Source: Episyrphus balteatus (lineage: Eukaryota; Arthropoda; Insecta; Diptera; Syrphidae). From it: 64,000 nt of DNA. A program made the position numbers and the translations under genes. The stretch lies in contig NC_079134.1 in NCBI RefSeq assembly GCF_945859705.1, forward strand, positions 46,244,402-46,308,401. The letters run 5' to 3'. The notes beneath the pieces were generated by a model that saw nothing but the letters and a program-made list of their open reading frames with translations, made no database searches and was not told the origin of the DNA. Of this stretch, positions 1 to 15,300 are shown piece by piece. Each line of letters starts with the position of its first letter. Position 1 is the first letter of the stretch.

Positions 1-25
1 TTTTTGAAAAGAAAATAATATTTAC

Positions 26-314
26 CTTCGAATCCATATCGAACATAACTAACATATGTAACCCATTGCAAATATCCAGGTATTGTATCAAAATTGACAA
101 AGAAACCTGAAAATAGGATCGTTGGTATCGTGGTGACTGGTCCCAGGAATACGCCAGCCTCAATATTCATGCCAGCGCCTATAAGTAGACCCAGACTTTG
201 TGCTACCAGCGATGTTAGCACACAAATGAACACAAACATATAGACACGTTGCAATTCCATTGGTTGAGATGTTAGGTAATAGACAACTATTACATACACA
301 CTGGAAAATACGAT
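26..314 (-). CDS. ABCG transporter exon 5: membrane helices (last exon in view)
   Basis: Acceptor AG is at 316-315 and donor GTAAAT begins at 25. The 289-nt exon starts in phase 0 and ends in phase 1 (96 codons + 1 nt). It encodes hydrophobic ABCG membrane segments, including LVAQSLGLLIGAG, then FLGPVTTIPTILFSGFFV, then an extracellular-loop start (NFDTIPGYLQW) and SYVRYGFEG. In ABCG1 these correspond to helices 4-5 and the loop before the last helix. The frame runs into a further exon outside the window, which should hold the last helix and C-terminus. Confidence 0.9.
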
Positions 315-3300
315 CTATAAAAAAATAAAAAGAAAGGTTAAATATCGGAAGAAATATATAAACAAAATATGTAAAGTTCTTGAATAAAATTAAATATCTC
401 AAACATGTTGTAGCCCTTTTGTCAAGAAGATGACTTGATTCCTTATTTTCATAGCACTAAAACAACAATTTAAACATTTAAAGGTGCGCCACATTTAAAT
501 TTAAAAGCACTCTTTTAACTATTGAGCTATATATTGACCACGAAAAGACTGCACAAGACTTAAAGGTTTAATAATAATTTTTGAAAAAATTGATATTGTT
601 TGGTAAAATAATCAGATAGGTAGCTTGGAATTGACCTAAGAGCTAGCAATTAAACAAAATCCAGTTTTAGAGATAACAAGTTGTTATTTTTGGAACAAAT
701 GCTTACAAGAATCGATAGAACCGTTGCACAGTGTGCAATTTTACATAACAAGTGGAACTTTATTAAAATTCGAAGTTTTCCGAATATAAATATTTTGATG
801 TATTATGATGAAAGGTTAAATTCCATACAATGAAATTTTAACAAGGAAACAAAAATTAAAACTGCATGCGGCGTTCTGCAGTGTCATGAACATAAGTTTA
901 AAATAAGCAAAAATATATTTAAAGTTAGTTGATTTTTTTGAGTGAAACTAATAGTTTGTGTATTTTATTATTTATCAAAGCTAGCTGGACAAACATTTTT
1001 TTTGTTATTTTTTGGTATTCTATTATGATGTTACCACAAAAAAAATTGTGTTGTTAAGTCTTAAAATGGAAGAAAATTTAATTTTGTTTCAAGATCTTAG
1101 GCCCTTTATTTCAATTATTTGTTCTGACTTCGGATGATATGCATAAAAAATAGTAAATGCTTTTACTAGAGAATTTTCAAGTATATACTATTTTTCATAT
1201 GCATAAAAATGAAGTAAATGCTGAAAATTAAGTATTTACTATCATTCATAGTAACTACTTTTTTGGATGAACTTTTTCAGTAAATACTTTATTTCATATG
1301 CATAAAAAATAGTAAGTACTTTTTTTCTTTAGGAATTACTAGATTTTTTCAAGGTTACAAAATACCAACTTGTAAAATTGATAGTATATACTTTTTTGTT
1401 TTAAAACCGCAATTATGAAGCCATGAAACTTATGAATAGCAGTCTTGAGTCATATTTTGACGCAATCTTTTCATGGTTTTTTCTTAAAAATGGATGGTTG
1501 TAAATATTTGTAGAAATGGCAGAATTTTTATGTATCAATTACCAAAAATTTTAGAATGACCGATTATCGGGCTCAGAGTTAAATTTAAAACAACTTTATC
1601 AATAAGTCATTATTGTAAATGAATAGTAATTTTTTTCAATACCTAAGTTTTTATTTTAAGTAATGTCAAGTTTCAAAACTGTTGAGATAATTTCAACTCT
1701 GAATCATATTTGAAAGTTGCTTGAAATATTAAAGCTTTTTACAAATTCATAAAAGATTATTTTTAAAAAATATAAAAAAAAAACTTTAAAATAATATAAA
1801 ATTTGGTTTAAAGTTAAATAACGTTTTTTTTTTTAATGCATCACAAAGAATTGGAAATCTAGAGCCGCTTTTTTTAAAAGAAGTTTTTTTTTCATATAAA
1901 AATGTTGACAAATTTTTTTTTAAATAAAAATAGTATTCCATTAAAAAGAAGATATATAAATTGATAAATAAAAATAAAGTTTAAATAAAATTATTGAGTA
2001 GTTTTCAAAATAGATTTTTCATACAAAATTTCGATCTTTTTTTAATCCAAAAATGATTTTATTGAAAATTTTGCTTTAATTTAATATTCAGGCCACTAAA
2101 AAGTTTTTGTTCATGCTTTTTTATTGAAATTGGTGGTGTCGTTTACCAGAAAACGGTTCTATGGGAAATACCGTTAATTTCGGTCCATATTTTCAATATT
2201 ACATATTTTTTTTAAATCGTTAGAGCCGTCATGTAATATCTGATTGTTATCTCAAGTTCGATTTTTTTATGCTGCTGTTAAGTTCACTTTTGACTCACAA
2301 AAAAAGCACGAACAGATGTTCACATCACAAACTCAAATTTAAGAAACAGTAAAAATTTGTATTGGATAACACGTTAAAACTTTCAGAACAATTTATTTGT
2401 ACGCTGCTAAAGCTAAACGAAAATTTGTCTAGGTCTCCAAAGTCAAAAAACTCTGTTTTAGCAAGTAAAATGACCTGGAAAATTAAAATGCTAGTGGCAA
2501 ATGATTTTAATTTTTCCAAATGTTCGAGTATAGCTAAGAATTTCGTTGGCTAAGCTGGAAATAATTTTTCCTTCAATTTAGTTGTGCTTGTTTTGATAGA
2601 AAATTTTCGTATCGCTTCAGCAGCATACGTACCAGGCTTAAATACGAAACGAATACCAATCATCTAAAAAAAAAGTTTTTACTATCATTTTTGGGTGAAT
2701 TCTAGTATTTACCTACTTGGATGAATTTTGTATCTACTAAAAGTATTTGCCTTCTAGCAGGTACTTTTTTTTATGCATACGAAATTAAGTAAATACTATG
2801 AATTTTACCTTTTACTAGAATTTATAGTATTTACTTTCACCTTTTACTTTAAGTAGGTACTAGTTTTATATGCATATCACCCTTCGTCCAGCTTTTTAAA
2901 AATGTATCCGCATGTATCTTTCGTGAAATGGTGCTTAGGACCTCGCTCAATATTCTATTTATCAGAATCCGTAAAGGGTTTTTGTGAATAGCTGCGGCCC
3001 CCATACAATATTTTTTTCTTTTGTTCAGATTTATAGGCCAAAAACGTATTTTCGATATTTTCAAAAATGGTAAATCAGATTTTTGTGAATCGCAAATTAC
3101 TTTTTTAGACTCCTGATAATAATATAAGACAAAAAGATTAAATAAAATTTTTCGATATCATTGTAGAAATACAAAATTCAAGCCAAGTAAACTTCTACAA
3201 GCAGGGATGCTTTTGTTCACAATGATGTTAAAAAACAGCATAGTTATTTCTCTCAATAGATGTGGAAAGCCTCAAGTGTCAATTTAAAAAAAAAATGCAA

Positions 3301-6300
3301 GCAATTGCTTTCCTCTTATTCAACAATATCAGTGATACACTGCTGATCAAAATTGACGGAAACACTGACAATTAAAATTTTCGGTGTTTTATCAGTTTAA
3401 TTGCTTTTTTTTTGTATGAGAAACTTATAGTTTAATTGATTCCACAAGATTTTAAGAAAGATTTGTTTTCGTAACTTTTTTTCTTGGTTAAAAAGTAGAA
3501 GTCAAATACCCACTGGTTTCTTTTGAAAGGCTTCATTTCAATTTTACATCAAGGTTTCATCAAAATTTGTATGTCTTAACGTTAAGTCAGTCATATTATT
3601 AGGCCATACAACTTTTTTCCTTGGCAAAAAAGAGATATAATGTAAGTCTTCTCATTGGGAAACTTTGAAATATTGTGAGAAAAAATAATCATTTGATCTT
3701 AAGAGGCCTCCGGACAAAATTTTAAGAAAAACGAGAAATTTGGAAAATTTCTTCACACTTTGTGAGGTCCACACAACACTTATTGCCAAAATCTTATTTT
3801 CGAATTAAAGATTGACATTTAATCTAAAATATAGTCTAGCCCTATTTTTATTTTTTTTAGTTTTGATCATACCTTATTTTAATATTTCAGTAACAGTTTT
3901 TGCAAAATTGTCCAATACACAGAAACGAAATGAACAACAGCATTTCATAAATCAGAAATTTCTAGAAGTTATTACAGTGAATTGTTTTTTTTTTTTTTGT
4001 ACAATTTGATACAAAACAAGATTCCAAACAGTTAAAGGTTTTGGGAAAAATGTGATACCATAAAACTTCTTGTGTAAGTTAGCAAAAAGCTATTTAAGTG
4101 TAATTAAAAAAAAAAAATCATAAAAAAATACAAAATGGGGTCTCTACAGTGAATGTGTGAATGCACCTTATAATACAAGTAGCACAACGGCTCCCAGTAT
4201 TGATCAAGAAGTTTTGAATATTTTCACTTCAAATTTAGATCTTCTTTAGTACCTATTACAAAAAAACGCACGCATGCGCACTTGCCTTAGGCGAACATTT
4301 TCTGAGTGAGTGGTAAGCTATTACTACTGACCCTACTTCCACTTCTCTCTAAGCAAAATCAATCAACGTTTTTTTGTGAGAGCAGATTTTTAACTATTGG
4401 GAGCCGTTTTCACTACACTCCAGGGCCTAAAAATCCCTTAAGGGCTCTGAAGTTTTTGGTAAGCAGTGATTTTGAATTGTCAGAATAATCAATATCAGTG
4501 AAAGCGATCAGAGCTTTAAAGAGAGTTTGCGTCAAATCGGATATCAGATGAAAATTTCGATGATTCGCCCAAATAACATCAAAGAGAAAATTGTGACCAC
4601 CTAAAAACTATGCGTTATTGTTTTATTATTTGTTTTATAAGGAATTCTTATTAAAATCAACGATTAAAAAGGTATTTTCATAGAATAAATTTTGATTCGA
4701 TCTTAATCTAAAAGCAAATTAGCTCTGTAATACTCAGTATTTTTAAAAATTTGAAACAATCTTATATGGTTAAACATGGCAAGAGTGTTGACCTTACTTT
4801 CAAATTATTTATTCAGAAGTAAGAGGCAGAGGATGAAACATTTCCAAACCTTCTTTCATTTTCTTCAATCTTTCAAAAGTGAATATCCACTTGGAGAATC
4901 TGAAGTAAAAAATATAATAATGGAACGGTTGACGAAATCCATCATGAGTGTTGACTCCCTGACGAAGCCAAAAACCTTATCTTCACTCTGTCAACACACC
5001 TTGAGTGTCAAAACGAATTGACACCTCTCTGACGATCTCACAACATGACACCGAGGGTAATGGCGTTGACCGTTTTCGTTCAGGGTCCAATCCTAGCTTA
5101 AATATATTGTCTTTATTGCATTGTAGAGTCCAAATTTTTCACGACTGAGCTTCTGATAGGTTTGAGTTTAATTTTTTCCACAAAATTTTAACTTGATCTT
5201 TGCTATAAAAACTATAGGTCACTATTTTAAATATTTATTTTTAAGATACCTGAAACGGTAGATCCGCAAGTGTTTTGGCGAAGTAGAAAGCCTTCAAGGA
5301 ATACCAATAGTTGAGATGTTCCCTCACAAACACTGACATCTCAGTTGGAACTATAAAATAAAAAAAAGAAAAATATAAAACCGTTTTCTTATATAATTAA
5401 CCTCTCAAGGCTTACATGTTAGAATAGTTGGCATCATTGCAGTGAACATAGTGAATAAAGTCGTAAAAAATATACATCCTGCATTGCTCATAACTTTCGA
5501 TGCTTCATTGCCAACATCATAATAGATCATTCCAATAATTGCTCCCACAATAATATGCGACGCAAGTCGCATGTGCGTCAACATTTTATCCCGAATAATG
5601 GTCACAAAGGAACGTTTCAGCAGTATCCAAAATTGTGTCCAGCCACTGGTCGGGAAGCCTGATTTATTGGGCAGGGTTATAACACTTTCGTGTGAGTCCA
5701 GCAGAGATGTGGTGCAGCCAGGACCGGTTGGTGTCTTGGATGACATACTGCTATTATCATCTCCATTGGCGGTGGTGTTAGTGGTTGGTGGCATGTTTAT
5801 AACAGTGCTCTCAGACTTTGTTTCACATTGTTGTTGTTGCTGCGGCTGCGGCTGCTGGGAGTCCAGCTTCGGTGGTTTCAGTTCGCAAAGGGCATCATTT
5901 CCGATTGCTGCTGGCTGCTGTTGCTGCTGCTGCGATAACGGTGGTGGAGGGGCATTGCCCTTGATAAGATCATTTGAAATATTTTTATTGTTCACCAAAT
6001 CAATGGCATATTCCTTCTGGCTATACTTTTTGCATTTGCCATTCTTCACAGCACACACTAATTTGTGTACAGCTTCACCGTACTCGCCGCACGCCACTTC
6101 CATCACATAATCGGCAGGATTGTGGTAGCTGGGGCAATCGAAGCCCAATGAACCCAAAAACGGAACCAAACCTCGAACTTTACCTTCATAAATACTCTGA
6201 CCTTCAGCCAGCATGTAGAGATGATCGAACTTCTCGAATAGCCTAGCTGATGGCTGATGAATTGTACAAACTATAGTACGTCCGCCACGGGCCAGTGACT

Positions 6301-9300
6301 TGAGCAGTGAAATTAATTGGAAGCACGTTGAGCTGTCGAGTCCCGATGTGGGCTCATCAAAGAACATTACTGGCGGATTATTTACCAATTCTAAAGCAAT
6401 CGATAGCCTTTTTCTTTGGCCACCAGAAAGATTGTAGGTTTTTGTGTTAACCGATTCGGTTAGACCGATTGTATCGAGAATCTCTTTGACAACAACCTTT
6501 TTGGCTTTGCTATTCATGTCTTTGCCAAGTTTTAGATTTGCCGATACCATCATGGCTTCGGCAACTGTTAAATTGGCTATGAGAATGTCATCTTGCATAA
6601 TGTAGCAGGATAGTTTGCGGAATCTTCTAAGATTGCGGTCTTTTCCGTTGATTAGTACAGAACCGCTTAATTGGGAGGTTCTGAAATGAAAAAAAAGCAC
6701 AAAAAATGGTTACTGATTTTGTAAAGTAAAAGGTTTTGACACTAAAAAAAAACGGGTCGGAGTCAAGATCTCGGAAACCGAAATCGGGAAAACCCAAAAT
6801 ACTGAAAATCCAAAATCCCGAAAACCCAAAATCCCAAAAATCCAGAATCTTGAAAACTCAGAATCCCGAAAATCCAAAATCCCGAAAAGCCTAAATCCCG
6901 AAAACTGGAAAAATTATTTAATATGATTATTCGGGATGTCGATTTTGGAAACAAATCTTAAGCATGAGATTTTGGTTTTTTTGAGATTCTGGGTTTTCAG
7001 GATTCTGGGTTTTCTTTATTTTGGATTTTCGATATTTTGGGTTTTCTGGACTCAAAATTTCAGGATTATGTCCGTCTCCCTAAAAAAAAAACTGATTAGA
7101 CTAACAAAAAGTTAAAACCTATTTCCTAGACTTCTTAATTTATTCTTCTTTATTTATTATTTGAGATCCATTTTGTTTTATCTTTGGTTACCAACCTCGT
7201 AGAGTAAGGAGCTTAAAACCTTTAAGGAACAAGGATTATGAAGACTCTGACGACAAGTTGTATTTTTCCCCGAAAAAAAAATATATATAATTTCCTTCAA
7301 TGTAACCAAAGTAACATGTGTATGAAAAAAAAAATCTACTACAATTCCTAGAATAACTGGATAATGTTACAGTGAAATATCTCCTCATTAATAATAATAA
7401 ATCGCGTTTGTATTGCTTTCCATCAAACTTGAGCATCAGTTTTCTATAAAACCTTATTTAACACTTTTCCTTTGTTATAGCTAATTAGGTTTGTTGAAAA
7501 TATGAAAGCCAAAGGACACGAGACTTTTGCATCAAAGAAACAAAACACAGAAAAAGGATCTACAAAAAGTAATAATTCTTCGAATTCATTTATAGAAGAG
7601 AAGATCCTTTTGAATTCATTATGCCATTGGCTTAATTGAATTGACTGGATGTTTTTCCTTAGAGGTCTTTCATTTGACATTTTCTAAGATATAATTAGTC
7701 TGACACAACTTCACGTTAAACAAAAAAAAAAAAAAAAAAAAAGAAAACTGGAAAGAGTGGTCAGTGAATGAAAAAAAGGTGTACACAATAAGGTTGTCTG
7801 CGTTTTGATTTCAATTTGTGTTGCATTCATAAATTGTCAGTATGTAATATTCAATAGAATACAAATAAAAATGAAAAAAAAAATGTTTTGTGAAAAGGCA
7901 AACAAATCAAGGATATGCTTGAGCACACAAATGATTGCTGGAAAAGGTTCAACTTTATGACATATAAACCTACACGTGCAAACACAAAATGATTATGTCT
8001 TTTTTTTTGTAAAGTTGTATGAATATTGATTTATGTTTCGGGAGATATGGAATCAAGGTTGAAGGTTTGGAAAGTAATGTAACATTTAAGGAGCCTAAGT
8101 TAAGGAATTTTTTCTGACAAAAAAAAAAAAGAATATAGGAATTTTAGTCTATTATGCACATTATGAACTTGAATCACTGCAAATGATTAAAGCAGGGCGA
8201 TCGGAACAAATGTGCTTGCCTGGGCCCTACTTCATAAACATTGACAAGTATGACAGGTGAATATAAGTAAAACGACAACTGGACAATGGTCTATATCCTC
8301 TCTCATAAATTAATTGACAAATTTGTAGAGTTGTCAGAAAATTTGAAATCTGTCAAAATTATACGGATCATACAAAAACTGTCATGGCATTGAATTGTCA
8401 GATTTTTTTTTGTGAAATGTCACAAATTTCCCGGCAAATATTATATTTTTTATATTTTATTTTTTTTGAAAAATTTTCTTAGTTCCAAAAAATTAAAAAA
8501 AAAATCGTTTGTATAACAATTCGATTTTTTGCGATTCCAAAATTTGCCTATGGTAAAGAGCAAGTAAAAAATCATAGTTATATAGAATAATGGAATTTCA
8601 TTTATTTTACTGTTTTTCATTCTGGGGGTGACACCATAACAACCGCCCCGGTTGCCACCCATGCTAGCTATGCCACTGCATATGAGGCAACTTTAAAAAT
8701 GTATGTAAATTTAATACTTTGAATGTACCTATTAAATATCTAAATCCAATATACGATTTAATAAAATATAATATTTTTTTAATTAATAAAATATTTTTCT
8801 TTTGTATTATTTTAGGTATTTTCTTTCTTACGAAAAGATGAATAATAATGGTGATATTATTGTCTCTAATATTTGTTTCGCAAGCTATGCGTAGATTAGC
8901 CTTATTGCCAATACAAATTTATCAGTAATTCATGCATTTTAATTTGAAAAATCTCAAAGTGGCTCCAAATTAGTATGTTTTTTATTTAAAATTTTTCTTC
9001 AGAAAAATTTTGAACAGATCCATTCTTTTATAGGTATACTTTTTCTGAGAATTGGTAACCCTAAAATCATGCACAAGAAATTTTATTTCTATTTTAAACT
9101 GGCTTCTGCTGTCGTTAGCGTTTTTAATACAGTTTGAGTCAATTTTTAAAAGAGTATCATTTAATTCAATAATGTTGTATTAAAAAAAGAACAAATTAAA
9201 GTTACATAAAAGTAATTTAAATTAATATAAAATTTATATACAAAAATTCGCAATAGTAAAAACTAATTTTTTGTTTTGAAAAAAGCCTAATTTTTGATTT

Positions 9301-12300
9301 AATGACTTAATTTATATTTCCTTTACACGTGAACGCAAAAATAAATTCAATGCACGAATTTACTGTTATGGTAAGATTAGCTTAGCTAAAAAAAAAATGA
9401 AATATTCAATTTTTAATAAATAAAACAAAAAATCGTTTTCAATATTCCAAAAAAAAATTTTAATTGACTGGCATTAAAAACCAAAGTTTCTAAAATTCCA
9501 TCAATCCTTTTTCTGAAAAAGGAGTTTAAAAAAAAAAAAATAGTTTAGGTACATTTTTTTATAAAATTCAAAACTGAGTTCTTTTACTTATTACTTTTTC
9601 TTATTTTAACGGTTATTTTATATCAAGGAAACTAATGGTCCTTTAGAAGTTATTTAAGTGTCAGAGCAAATAAATTTTGTTTTTTTCAAATCTAGTGACA
9701 AACTCTGCTCAATACCAGAACGTATTTAGTTCTTTAGAAAGCTGTGCATTAATGTGTTTCGATTCTAAGATCACAATAAAAATATTTAATTATCACTAGG
9801 TACATTAATTAGAGACATGCATCGTATTAACTTTAACTCTTTATTTTTATGGATTCGGGTCATAGTCTATTACAACTGTGAGCTCTCCATGAGATAGGTA
9901 TTAAAGGTTTCTGTTGTTGAGTGAGAAGTTGTAGAAAAAGATTGTAATGTGGTTATACTAATTCAATACCGAAATTGAATTCTTAAAATCTCAGAGGAAT
10001 AAAAATACCTACTTTTTTTGCTTCAGTATTTAGTTTTATGGCAATTGCTACCATAAAAAAATTATTCGACTCCTATTCATTCAAATTTTTCTTTAAATTG
10101 AATTTTTAATACTGTATTTTTTATTTTTTACTAAATTAAAGTTGTCAATTATCAGGAATTTTTCCAAACAGAAATCAGGCTTCCTTTTTCAAATATGTAC
10201 TTCCTGCACCTTCCTCACAAAATTTCCTATGTTTTCTACAAAAATCTTAACCGTAATTTATTAATACCAAAGTATTCAATGAATCCTTCCAAAATTTCTT
10301 TACTTTTCATGATATTCCCTGGCCAAATTTTCGCCATGACAATCCAGTTTTGTTTTGTTTGTTTGCTTGTTTTTTTTTTTTAACAGGGAATAGCATAGCT
10401 TTTTTTACTTACTTGTATCCAGCTAAAATATTCATGAGCGTACTTTTGCCAGCTCCTGATGGTCCCATAATAGCTGTCAATTCACCATTTCTAAATTTAC
10501 CACTAACTCCTTTGAGTATGGTTTTGAATCCGCGCCTCCTGCCCTCCGATACCGAATACGAAATATCAACGAATTCAATATCCACCGGAGGCCTCTGTGG
10601 TAGATGTGTAAGAGTGACAGTCCCTTTTTTCTGGCCATTTGGACTGTTGTTTTGTACCTTGGGAGCGAGTATGTGATTTCCGGAAATGCTGCCATTACAA
10701 AGATTGTTTTGGGAGCTGTAATTGAAAAAATACAAACAATAAATATTTTTTTTGTAAAAGAAATGTAAAAAAATAAATGAAAAGAAATGTATTTTATTGT
10801 TTGCTTTTTGCATACTTCGTACAACATGAAAGCGGATGTCCTGCGCTTAAATATCCACTTTTTGCCAACCTCGCATTCATTAAGGACACATTCTTCGAAC
10901 AACTGCTGCTGTCGACACCGCCACCAATGTCAAAATCCTCACAAATTCCACCACCACAACCGCCAGCGGCAGCACAGCCAGAGCCAGTCACATCGTTCAC
11001 AATGACTCCTTCGTAGGCTGAATTCCTAAAGCCGCACACTGTTGTGCTCTGAAAGCTCTCCAAAGGATTCTTGTAAATATTTACCACTAAATTGCTGCCA
11101 CTGTAAATGCTGTCAGAGCGTTTTAGAGTATGGTTGGACACTTGCATTGACATCGAGCGCAAGGACGATGACATAGACACTGCCGTTGGCACTGTGGCAA
11201 TATTCAAGGACCCCAAGTCCTCCAGGCTGCTGCAGCCTGACATGTTTTTCATTATGATTTATTCGAGTCTCTTTTATGTTCCCTTAAACCGAATACAACT
11301 TTTACACATTTCTATTTTATGATAGAAGAGGTCGGGTATTTTATGTTAACACACAATACACAACTGCTAGCAACAGCTAGATGCTAGAGAGAAGGTCTTC
11401 CTGTGGTCAAATGAAATTTTAAACTAAACGCTCTAACCACATCTTTTAAATCGAGACATGGAAAGATGCTTGCGCTTCGTGTTCAAAGTAAACATTGTAC
11501 TGATGGAAGCTTATTTCGAAGGCTTTTTCGAATACAGCACAAATATCAACCACATTCACCCCCGCCCTTTAAAAAGGTGAACATTCGGAGTGTGTCTGTT
11601 TTATTGATTCAATTAAAAAAAATTACCCCAAAGCAAAACAAAAACGAGAACTAAAAACAAAACCGAAAACAAAGTTTCAAATTAACATCTGATGTTCTTG
11701 ATAAGCATAATACAAAGTTGATATTATACAAATTGTTATCAGCATTGAGAAATTGAAAAATGTGCACTCATATCATAAAAAAAGATGACTTAATTTTATT
11801 AGAATGGCTTTTCTGAGTGTACTCTGAGAGTCTGTGAATGTATATTTGGGTTCAAGTCTCTTTTCTGGTCTTTGTCTTTTAAAGACTCTATCAATTAGCC
11901 AATGGATGCGAGTACATATTATTTAAGAACCTACCTCAATATTTTTTTGAATAAATTTATTGAACTTAATTGTTTGTAATTTAACTTGTTTTATAAAGGG
12001 GAGAAGGTATAATACAATTTGTTACAAAATTATAGAGATATTTAGTTAGGGGAAATTTATTTTAAAATTGATTATGATCAATTGAAAATTATGATACCTT
12101 TGGCTTGATTGATTGATTTTGGAGAATTTGTTATTCTATCCGGAATATAAAGGAAATGTCTTGTGTTTGTATATTTAAGTCAAATATTTAGTGTCGATTG
12201 TTCAGTTATTATTTTATTTTAAACAACTGTGAACCTAAGGAAATTTAAATTGAGCTTCAAATCAAGTATAATGTTATGGTAATAGAAAATACAGTTTTGT

Positions 12301-15300
12301 AATAAGAAAAATGTGTTCGAGTTTTTTTCTCTGCTGAGCGACTAAAAAAAAAAACAATAAAGCTTGTGGTTAAGGGAAATCTTTTATGGGCCTTTTAAAA
12401 ATAATTTGAAAAATTTCAGAAGACAAAATTAGTTCCTGGTTCTACCTATTACCAACTAAACACGTTCATTAATTTATTATTTAGAAGAGCAGCAAACACC
12501 GAGGAATAGTTTTATTTCTACAGCAATACCAATCAAAGTTGAAACTTGAACGGTCACTATGGTGTATACGTAATTTTTTGTTTAGCTTATTTTTTTGACA
12601 AACAAATTATGAAACTACTTTGTTGCATTTTCTTTAAGAGTTATTTTAAATCAGTCTCAAAATTGTTCTTGCTAACTTTTCACGGTTATAGCTAAATTGG
12701 TAGATGTACCAAAATTTTTTTGTATTAGTGCAAGATCCCGCCATAGTTATATTCTGGCAAAAGGCATAGGGTTTCCATGTTTTAAAGCTCATTTTTTGAG
12801 TTTTTTTTTTCAAACTATGAAATTCAGAGTTTTAAAGGTGTATAATACAAAAAAATGTGACAGAAAAATTAACTTAACAATTGCATTATTTAGAATTTTT
12901 AGAAATTTGTTAAGGGTAAACAAAGGTGAATTTTGAAAAGAGTCGAAAAGCTATAGAAAAAAAGATAATAACGAAATCCATATATTTGGAAATCACAACT
13001 CGAAGTCAATGTTTTTGAAAAAATTTAACCAAAAACCAGAATAAGGGTTTTTAATATAATTTGTATGTTATTTTTATTTGTAAAAATGGTATTTTTGTAA
13101 AAATACCATTTTTAAAATTTTTTTTCATACTTCAGAGCCGATGCGCGACCGGAAGATATGAACTGATTTTGATTATTTTTGAAACCCTTATTTGACTTCA
13201 CCATTCGCAACTTTTCCGCGCTATTACGATTTGAAGTTAAAAAAAAAAGTGTTTTTCGGCCCACTCTAATGTACATCGACCTATTTCTGACATGACACGC
13301 CAATTTATATTGATTTGTATTAGCATTTTGTTACTTGTTTCTTTTTACCTTGTTTAAGGTTAAGAAAAAAAAAAAACTTTAGGGAAATAAAATGCACGAC
13401 TGGGTCGCACGTACTTGCTCTTGTTTCAAGTTTCTAAAACTTTTAAGAGTATATGTATATATAAAAACATACAAAATTTATTTGAAAAGAAAAACTTAAA
13501 ATTCGTTTTTCAAAAGAAAAAACAACATCTTAAATCAAATTGAGCCCCAAAACCAGTATGCAATTTCATTTCTTTTATTAAGAAGCATTTTTAGAAAAAA
13601 AATTCAAAATCATTAGAGTCGTTTTATAAAAAAAACTAATTTTTTATAAATCATTTTTTGAAAAAATAAAAAAAATTTTAAATAAAATTTGGACCAATTA
13701 CCAATTCACATCTAAAAAATCAAAAAATCTAAATTTCGAAAAAAAATCAATATATTATTTTCGAAAATTTGATTTTTATATTATATTTTTATATTATTAT
13801 TATTATTTTTATATTTGATTTTTATATTATTTCAAATAGAACCAGTAGTTTCGGAGAAAATCGTTAAAAAAACGTTTGTAAACAAAATCGTTAGAGCCGT
13901 TTTCGAAAAATTTCAACTTTACTAAAATTGGTATATGAAAAGTACCGTTATTTTTGTTCCAAAAATATTTATTCCAAAAATGCCTCTCGCCAAATAACGC
14001 TACATACAAAGTTTGACATTAATCGATCAATATTTTTAGGTTGTAGCTTCGTTTATAGACAGACGGACTTCCGGGACCCACTTTTTTGGCATTCTGTAAT
14101 GTCATGGAAAATTATTGTCTCAATTTTTTTTTTGTTGTACGAATGCATAACTCGATGTATACCACCTATATCGCAAGTAAAAAGCAAGAACTTATGAAAA
14201 AAGTTCTTACAGATGGACGCAGTCGAACAGACTAGCCGGAAACGCAAAGACCTACGGATAGCATGACGCAAGCAACTTTTGTATACTTTTCCATCTTCGT
14301 AATGTTGGTTTTGATTAAATCTTCAAATTTTTTTTGACCAACAACTTTTTAATAATAATAAGGTTCCCACCTTGAGAACAATTTAAGTCTCAAAAAAAAT
14401 TGTGTTTTGCTCAATAATGCATTCTTAAATAAAGTTAAGTCTTCAATTCTTGCTTCAAAAATATTTACTACATTTTTGACTGTCGATACTTTTGGTTTTA
14501 AAAGCAATAAGTTGTTGGTTCAACATTTTATTCTTAAAATGAGAATGTAAATATTTGCCTTTAACACTTTGCATTCTTAAATATTGTTGGGAATTTTTTA
14601 ACCCACATAAATTCTTGGGACAATGTATAAAATTCTTGAAATTACCAACGTTTTTCTCTGAGTGAGGGATTATTTAAGTTCCAAAGTGCATTTGCCTCTT
14701 AAATATTTAACTGCTTTTTCTGTTTATAGCATTCATTTACAATATTTTAATAAATCAAACACAAGAAAATGAAACTCCTTAAATGAGTTTTTAAAAATTT
14801 TACTTTTACCTACTCTACATTATATATTCGTGCTTCAGTTTCTTTTGATTCGTACATCGTGTAGTTCCTATATTTATAACACTTCCACTTTACCTTAGCT
14901 TTCTACTCTTAGATAACCTTGGTAACACATTAAGCTTCAATAACACACTAAAAAGTATACGAGTATAGGTACGTTATACTTCAACTCAAATGCCATGTAT
15001 CCTGTTCGGTATCCAATATCAAAAGGAAATCCATCCGTTGAGGTTTTTAGATATATTTTATTTAAAAAAAAAAAGAAAAAAGTGTTGAAAAATTTTATTC
15101 TCAAGTGTGTTATAAAAGTAATAGCAGTTGTGCATTTTCTTTTTCTTCATCATCATAGTGTCGTTTTCTCAAATGGAAAACTCTCTTCAACAAGATGCGA
15201 GCTTTGTGAAATGGGATTTTTTGTCCTTCTTCGTTTTGTGCAACACTACTTTTTTTCAATATGACCTCGACATTATTTCTGGGAAGTGAAGTGATTTTTT

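Larger units (their letters stand above)
6681..10412 (-). other. Intron between transporter exons 2 and 3
   Basis: A 3.7-kb AT-rich intron. It contains the minisatellite at 6757-7085 and a possible hAT-type end near 8678. The rest shows only homopolymer runs and no supported gene. Confidence 0.7.

Noticed and set aside
5571..6110. A 179-codon plus-strand open frame over transporter exon 3
   Set aside because: It is the antisense shadow of the polyQ linker (runs of Cys from GTTGTTGCTGC) and has no domain.
10477..10902. A 141-codon minus-strand frame crossing the 100-bp intron
   Set aside because: It reads through both splice sites in the wrong frame; the spliced frame gives the ABC domain.
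13391..14345. Calling repeat R a Helitron because of its terminal hairpin
   Set aside because: The expected TC start and CTRR end with AT insertion were not shown; the ends look different and the hairpin stem is short.
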